This document shows positions 23,911-26,872 of a stretch of 26,872 nt of DNA, one piece after another; positions within the stretch are counted from its first letter, which is position 1, and every line of letters begins with the position of its first letter. The DNA is from Marine group II euryarchaeote REDSEA-S43_B8 (GTDB lineage Archaea; Thermoplasmatota; Poseidoniia; Poseidoniales; Thalassarchaeaceae), in the NCBI GenBank assembly GCA_001629235.1, contig LUSA01000041.1, positions 6,313-33,184 on the forward strand, in the 5' to 3' direction. Below the pieces are notes generated by a model. The model made no database searches. It was given only the letters and a program-made list of their open reading frames with translations, and was not told the DNA's origin. Made by a program: the position numbers and the translations under genes.

Positions 23911-24618
23911 TTGTCTGGTTCTATTGAGTGGACAGATGTCAAGCCTGGCATGGTTGTAATGGGTTCTGCAAACCGGTCGATATTATTCGGGGGCATTGGA
24001 CCAAGGCACGAGGTATCTATCGGATATCGTTTCAAAATCTCTAGAATTCCTGTTCCCTCGAGTGAGGCATTGAAGATCATTCAATCATCTGAGGCCGATA
24101 TAGCCTCAGAGTCAGAATGGGAGCTTGCTAACTCTAGAGGCCTCCTATCTGCAGAAATCGGGTGTATCGAGGGACTAGAGGATAGACATCATGGCTACTG
24201 GGGAAAGATTTGCGACGGCCGACCTCACTACGGAGTGAATAGAGGTCTGCAGAATCTTAGACATTGGTCGAAGAGCGGACCAGTATCAATCCAACGCCCG
24301 ACCCTTTCTGAGGCTGAAAAAACCGCATCTGTTCGCCTGGTAATTAGAGAAGATCCAGGCTGGTCGGATAATTCCCTCGCCATTCCAATCAGGAAGGACA
24401 ACAAGCGAATCATACTTGAGGAGGCTCTAATTTCTCTTTTTTTGGGAGTGCTTCCCTCCTTCATATGGGCTTACTATAACGCAAGCGACGGATATCTTCG
24501 AGAGGGTTGGCTCAACCTAATAATCGGAGGAATCTTCTTCGGTCTTTTCACTTCTCTTTTTTGGAGACCCAAACAACCAACATGGCATATTAAATCTGGA
24601 AGAATGATCAAGAAATGA
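23911..24618 (+). CDS. Degenerate formylglycine-generating-enzyme-like domain with two membrane helices
   Basis: About 235 residues from TTG at 23911; GTG at 23866 in frame would overlap the exporter. The N-terminal 150 residues follow the FGE-sulfatase (SUMF1-like) pattern in short form: VKPGMVVMGSA, then PRHEVSIGYRFKISRIPV, SESEWELA (compare the family's EAEWEYA), HHGYWGKICDG and SVRLVIRED. The family usually spans about 250 residues, and the catalytic cysteine pair is not recognisable, so this is probably a ligand-binding derivative rather than an oxidase. Two membrane helices lie at about 172-190 and 199-218, with a short basic tail. Immediate coupling to the ABC exporter suggests a shared role at the membrane. 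Assignment is moderate, based on motif order only. Confidence 0.65.
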   Translation: MSGSIEWTDVKPGMVVMGSANRSILFGGIGPRHEVSIGYRFKISRIPVPSSEALKIIQSSEADIASESEWELANSRGLLSAEIGCIEGLEDRHHGYWGKICDGRPHYGVNRGLQNLRHWSKSGPVSIQRPTLSEAEKTASVRLVIREDPGWSDNSLAIPIRKDNKRIILEEALISLFLGVLPSFIWAYYNASDGYLREGWLNLIIGGIFFGLFTSLFWRPKQPTWHIKSGRMIKK

Positions 24619-24625
24619 GGGAATG

Positions 24626-25711
24626 CTAGTTGCGTGCTCTGTCATCAATCTGTGAAGACGAACTTCCACTAGCCAAGGCAACTCTTGCTTTGTTGATTCC
24701 CACCCCATAATCCCATAATAGAATGAAAGAAATAATCGGAGACAAGAAAACGGTCGTTGCACTCTTGCTAGGCGATGGCCCTAGTGCTGCACCAATCCAT
24801 GCTGTGATGTTGAATAAGGCTACCAGAGTGGGGAACTGGTGAACCATTGCTCTTTCAACTCCCATGGGCACTGAATCCGTGGAAATATCCCAAAATTCAG
24901 GCCAAGAAAGACCTCCGTTAAAGCATCCCCAAATGAAGGAAATAGCAGACATAGTAACAAGTATAGGAAATGAGGACACCATGCTGTGACTGAATCCCCA
25001 TAGCTCAGGGTACCTACTTCCTGCCAATGTCCTGACAAGTCCGTAGTTCCGTATTTGCTTCCTTACTCTTTTGACCCCCCGTCTACGATGCCACATTATG
25101 GCACTACCATCAGACCAGAGTCGATATCCCGCCAACCTGATTCGATGATCCATCATTACATCCTCAGCCCCAATGGCTCCTGGATCAAATGAACCTACAT
25201 CGACTAGAACTTCCCTTCTGTACGCGGAGTTCACTCCCGGTAGCTGCTCCACTTCCTCTAATTCCCCTATTGCCCTTTTCCCATAATTTGTACCAGCAGT
25301 TAGAAACTTATTACAAAAAGCGACGTCAATAACCCTCTGCCAGAAGTTTGACTCCCCTACTGGTGCAAAATTAGGACCCCCGACTCCTGCTACATCCGGC
25401 CTATCGAACCACTCCTCAAGCCTCTCAACCCAATCTTCTGGCACGAAAACGTCATCATCTGTAAAGAAAACAAGTTCTGACTCAGTCTCTTCGATTGCCA
25501 CATTGCAAGCATCTGCTCTGTTACTAGCTCCTTTGTCATCAATATATCTGAATCCTCTACTCTCGGTCTCCACTCTTCCCTTGTCATCTCTTGGACCAAC
25601 CACAACTACCTCCATATCGTCATATGTCTGATTGGCTAGTCCATCAAGAGTAATCGCCAACTCATCCGAGTTTCTAACCGTGGGTATGATCACGCAAACT
25701 CTACTTGGCAC
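24626..25711 (-). CDS. Membrane-bound family 2 glycosyltransferase
   Basis: This 361-residue protein has a GT-A fold domain and C-terminal membrane helices. VCVIIPTVRNSDELAITLDG opens the domain, LVFFTDDDVFVPEDW (81-95) holds the metal-binding DxD-type motif, and GAEDVMMDHRIRLAGYRLW holds the acceptor-side ED. RGVKRVRKQIRNYGLVR follows, as in the (Q/R)xxRW region of processive or membrane transferases. Hydrophobic segments lie at about 245-268, 295-315 and 325-342. It transfers a sugar from a nucleotide donor, probably onto a lipid or surface glycan. GTG at 25711 is the start. It converges on the FGE-like gene with 7 bases between stops and is followed upstream by PCNA on the same strand. Confidence 0.85.
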   Translation of the reverse strand: MPSRVCVIIPTVRNSDELAITLDGLANQTYDDMEVVVVGPRDDKGRVETESRGFRYIDDKGASNRADACNVAIEETESELVFFTDDDVFVPEDWVERLEEWFDRPDVAGVGGPNFAPVGESNFWQRVIDVAFCNKFLTAGTNYGKRAIGELEEVEQLPGVNSAYRREVLVDVGSFDPGAIGAEDVMMDHRIRLAGYRLWSDGSAIMWHRRRGVKRVRKQIRNYGLVRTLAGSRYPELWGFSHSMVSSFPILVTMSAISFIWGCFNGGLSWPEFWDISTDSVPMGVERAMVHQFPTLVALFNITAWIGAALGPSPSKSATTVFLSPIISFILLWDYGVGINKARVALASGSSSSQIDDRARN

Positions 25712-25749
25712 AAGAAACCGGGAGGGGCAGTGATTGATGAGTTCAATGG

Positions 25750-26496
25750 TCAGTCATTGACTATCCTTGGTGCAAGGAAGTAAGTCCATCTAGCCCCACC
25801 ATCGTTGCTCATCCAAGTTAGCCTCAATGGATACTTCTCTTCAAACTCAAGAGAAACTTCGTTGGTGAATCCTCCGGCTAGTTTCTTAGTCAACTCCCCA
25901 AGATACTGTAGTGAATATGTTGAGTGTGTGGGGGAAGCGCAGACAAGTTCGCTCAACTCCCCAGATTCGAACTTCACATTTACTCCCTCGCCCGCCTCAA
26001 CAGTTACCGAAACAGCTAGTTGATTCTTGTCCATGCTTAGGTCGACCTCTCCTCCAACGAACTTTGCAGCTCTCAGCGCTCTCGAAAGCTTCTCTGATCC
26101 AATTGTTGCCTTCGACTTGAACTCCAGATTTGGCTGATTAGGATTATCCATTGTGCTAGTGTCTATGCCTCTCAGAATCATCAGAACTTCACCCACTCTC
26201 ACGTTAATGGCGCCCACCGCGTCATCATAATCCATCTCCACTAGGTCACTTGGTCCCGCTAGCGTTAGTAAATCGCGCATCTTCTGAAGATCTAGCCCTA
26301 TCTCCACAGGCTCTACCTCGTATGTCTCGAAGCACTCATCGGCAATTGTTGCAGAAAGGAGGGCCACATGAGAACCGTCAACAACTGAAATGCTGAGGCC
26401 CTTTTCACCCCAAACCAACTTTGCTTCTGATGTTAGAACTGAAAGGATATCTACGATTTCTCTCATTAGTTGCTGCTTGGCTGTAATTCTTAGCAC
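25750..26496 (-). CDS. pcn: Proliferating cell nuclear antigen (sliding clamp)
   Basis: This 248-residue protein is an archaeal PCNA, the trimeric ring that holds DNA polymerase, FEN1 and ligase on DNA. The two-domain layout is clear: REIVDILSVLTSEAKLVW then the first interdomain strands (GLSISVVDGSHVALLSA), EIGLDLQKMRDLLTLAG, and the second domain with SRALRAAKFVGGEVDLSM, CASPTHSTYSLQYLGELTK and the C-terminal WTYFLAPRI. DGSHVALLSATI corresponds to the family's D-x-S-H/R-V-A segment. GTG at 26496 is the start; the length equals the family norm. Its neighbour TFS lies 68 bases upstream on the same strand, so replication and transcription factors are adjacent. Orc1/Cdc6 lies about 13 kb away in the same window. 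Confidence 0.95.
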   Translation of the reverse strand: MLRITAKQQLMREIVDILSVLTSEAKLVWGEKGLSISVVDGSHVALLSATIADECFETYEVEPVEIGLDLQKMRDLLTLAGPSDLVEMDYDDAVGAINVRVGEVLMILRGIDTSTMDNPNQPNLEFKSKATIGSEKLSRALRAAKFVGGEVDLSMDKNQLAVSVTVEAGEGVNVKFESGELSELVCASPTHSTYSLQYLGELTKKLAGGFTNEVSLEFEEKYPLRLTWMSNDGGARWTYFLAPRIVND

Positions 26497-26564
26497 GTGT
26501 CCACCCCGATTTATTCTCTAACTGCCGGAGGCTCTTGATGATTATTGGCCCAAAGCCTGCGCAA

Positions 26565-26872
26565 TTACTGGTACTCCCTCCAACGATGGCCGCATTCTTC
26601 GCAAGTGCATATCTTTGTCTCTGGTTCGTCTGAAGACCTGGTCTGCCTGAGCTCAACGTACGCTCTATCCCCGTCACATTTTGGGCACAGGTAGTCTCCC
26701 ACTCTCAGAGTCCCTCTAGGGCCGTCTTCTTCCACAACCTCCGTAAGATGCTTGAGTGACTTCGAGTCTGTAGAAGCCATAGTCTTGGAAAGATCGATAG
26801 TTTCCCCAGTCATTGGATCTGTAAATTCAGCACCTTTGCCCTCTTCTCCAGAAAGGGGCCCCTCATACCCGC
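26565..26872 (-). CDS. tfs: Transcription elongation factor TFS (5' end beyond window)
   Basis: The C-terminal zinc ribbon of TFIIS/RpoM type is complete: YLCPKCDGDRAYVELRQTRS followed by SDEPETKICTCEECGHRWREY. The four cysteines bind zinc, and the DE in the hairpin is the acidic pair that enters the polymerase active site to stimulate RNA cleavage. The frame continues without a stop to the right edge; the residues GYEGPLSGEEGKG just inside look like the end of the N-terminal zinc ribbon (C-x-x-CGYEG). The gene is therefore truncated at its 5' end, and an internal ATG at 26813 is not the true start. It rescues backtracked RNA polymerase. PCNA follows on the same strand. Confidence 0.92.
   Translation of the reverse strand, partial: GYEGPLSGEEGKGAEFTDPMTGETIDLSKTMASTDSKSLKHLTEVVEEDGPRGTLRVGDYLCPKCDGDRAYVELRQTRSSDEPETKICTCEECGHRWREYQ

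Noticed and set aside
26405..26677. 90-residue minus-strand frame across the PCNA-TFS gap
   Set aside because: It overlaps both the start of PCNA and the end of TFS in another frame and has no domain features.
1..26872. CRISPR arrays, transposons, integrases or phage genes
   Set aside because: I saw no regularly spaced repeats, transposase or integrase motifs, or terminal inverted repeats anywhere in the window.

Overview
The window reads as archaeal chromosome. It carries an Orc1/Cdc6 initiator, a PCNA sliding clamp, a TFS-type transcription elongation factor, an archaeal-type GTP-dependent dephospho-CoA kinase domain and a geranylgeranyl-reductase-like flavoprotein. Many genes start with GTG or TTG and have no clear Shine-Dalgarno site. 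These are mixed with genes of bacterial flavour: biotin carboxylase, GlpX phosphatase, class I aldolase, a CysJ-like reductase and a BoxB-like oxygenase. That mixture, with moderate GC and dense packing, suggests a marine Thermoplasmatota lineage such as Poseidoniales (Marine Group II). This placement is inference; no rRNA is present.

Layout. Positions 1-3103 (minus strand) hold an FAD oxidoreductase, a crotonase and a truncated BoxB-like diiron oxygenase. Positions 3180-6204 (plus) hold moaE, moaC, a GlpX-type fructose-1,6-bisphosphatase and a class I fructose-bisphosphate aldolase, so molybdopterin and gluconeogenesis genes sit together. Positions 6208-9191 hold a small basic protein and a divergent 856-residue orphan with an N-terminal winged helix. 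Positions 9203-9473 hold a GC-rich, heavily base-paired stretch that is probably a structured RNA. Positions 9505-10539 encode a fusion of the last two CoA-synthesis enzymes. Positions 10536-12352 (minus) hold a four-helix membrane protein and orc1/cdc6, followed by a 400-base AT-rich gap that is a candidate replication origin.

Positions 12755-19430 hold a metallo-beta-lactamase-fold protein, a CysJ-like flavoprotein reductase with a damaged or unusual start, biotin carboxylase, a PfkB kinase, a membrane protein with a PH-like N-terminus and a long polar tail, and an acyl-CoA thioesterase. Positions 19513-21792 hold a protein whose C-terminus looks like a TBP-type repeat, a TatD-like hydrolase and a tiny membrane protein. 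A tRNA-Gly(UCC) follows. Positions 22013-24618 hold an ABC exporter and a protein with a degenerate formylglycine-generating-enzyme-like domain. Positions 24626-26872 (minus) hold a membrane glycosyltransferase, PCNA and TFS.

Two themes stand out. One is information processing (Orc1, PCNA, TFS, possible origin, TBP-like protein, structured RNA). The other is acyl-CoA and central carbon metabolism (CoA synthesis, crotonase, thioesterase, biotin carboxylase, aldolase/phosphatase, BoxB-like epoxidase). No CRISPR array, insertion sequence or prophage is visible.
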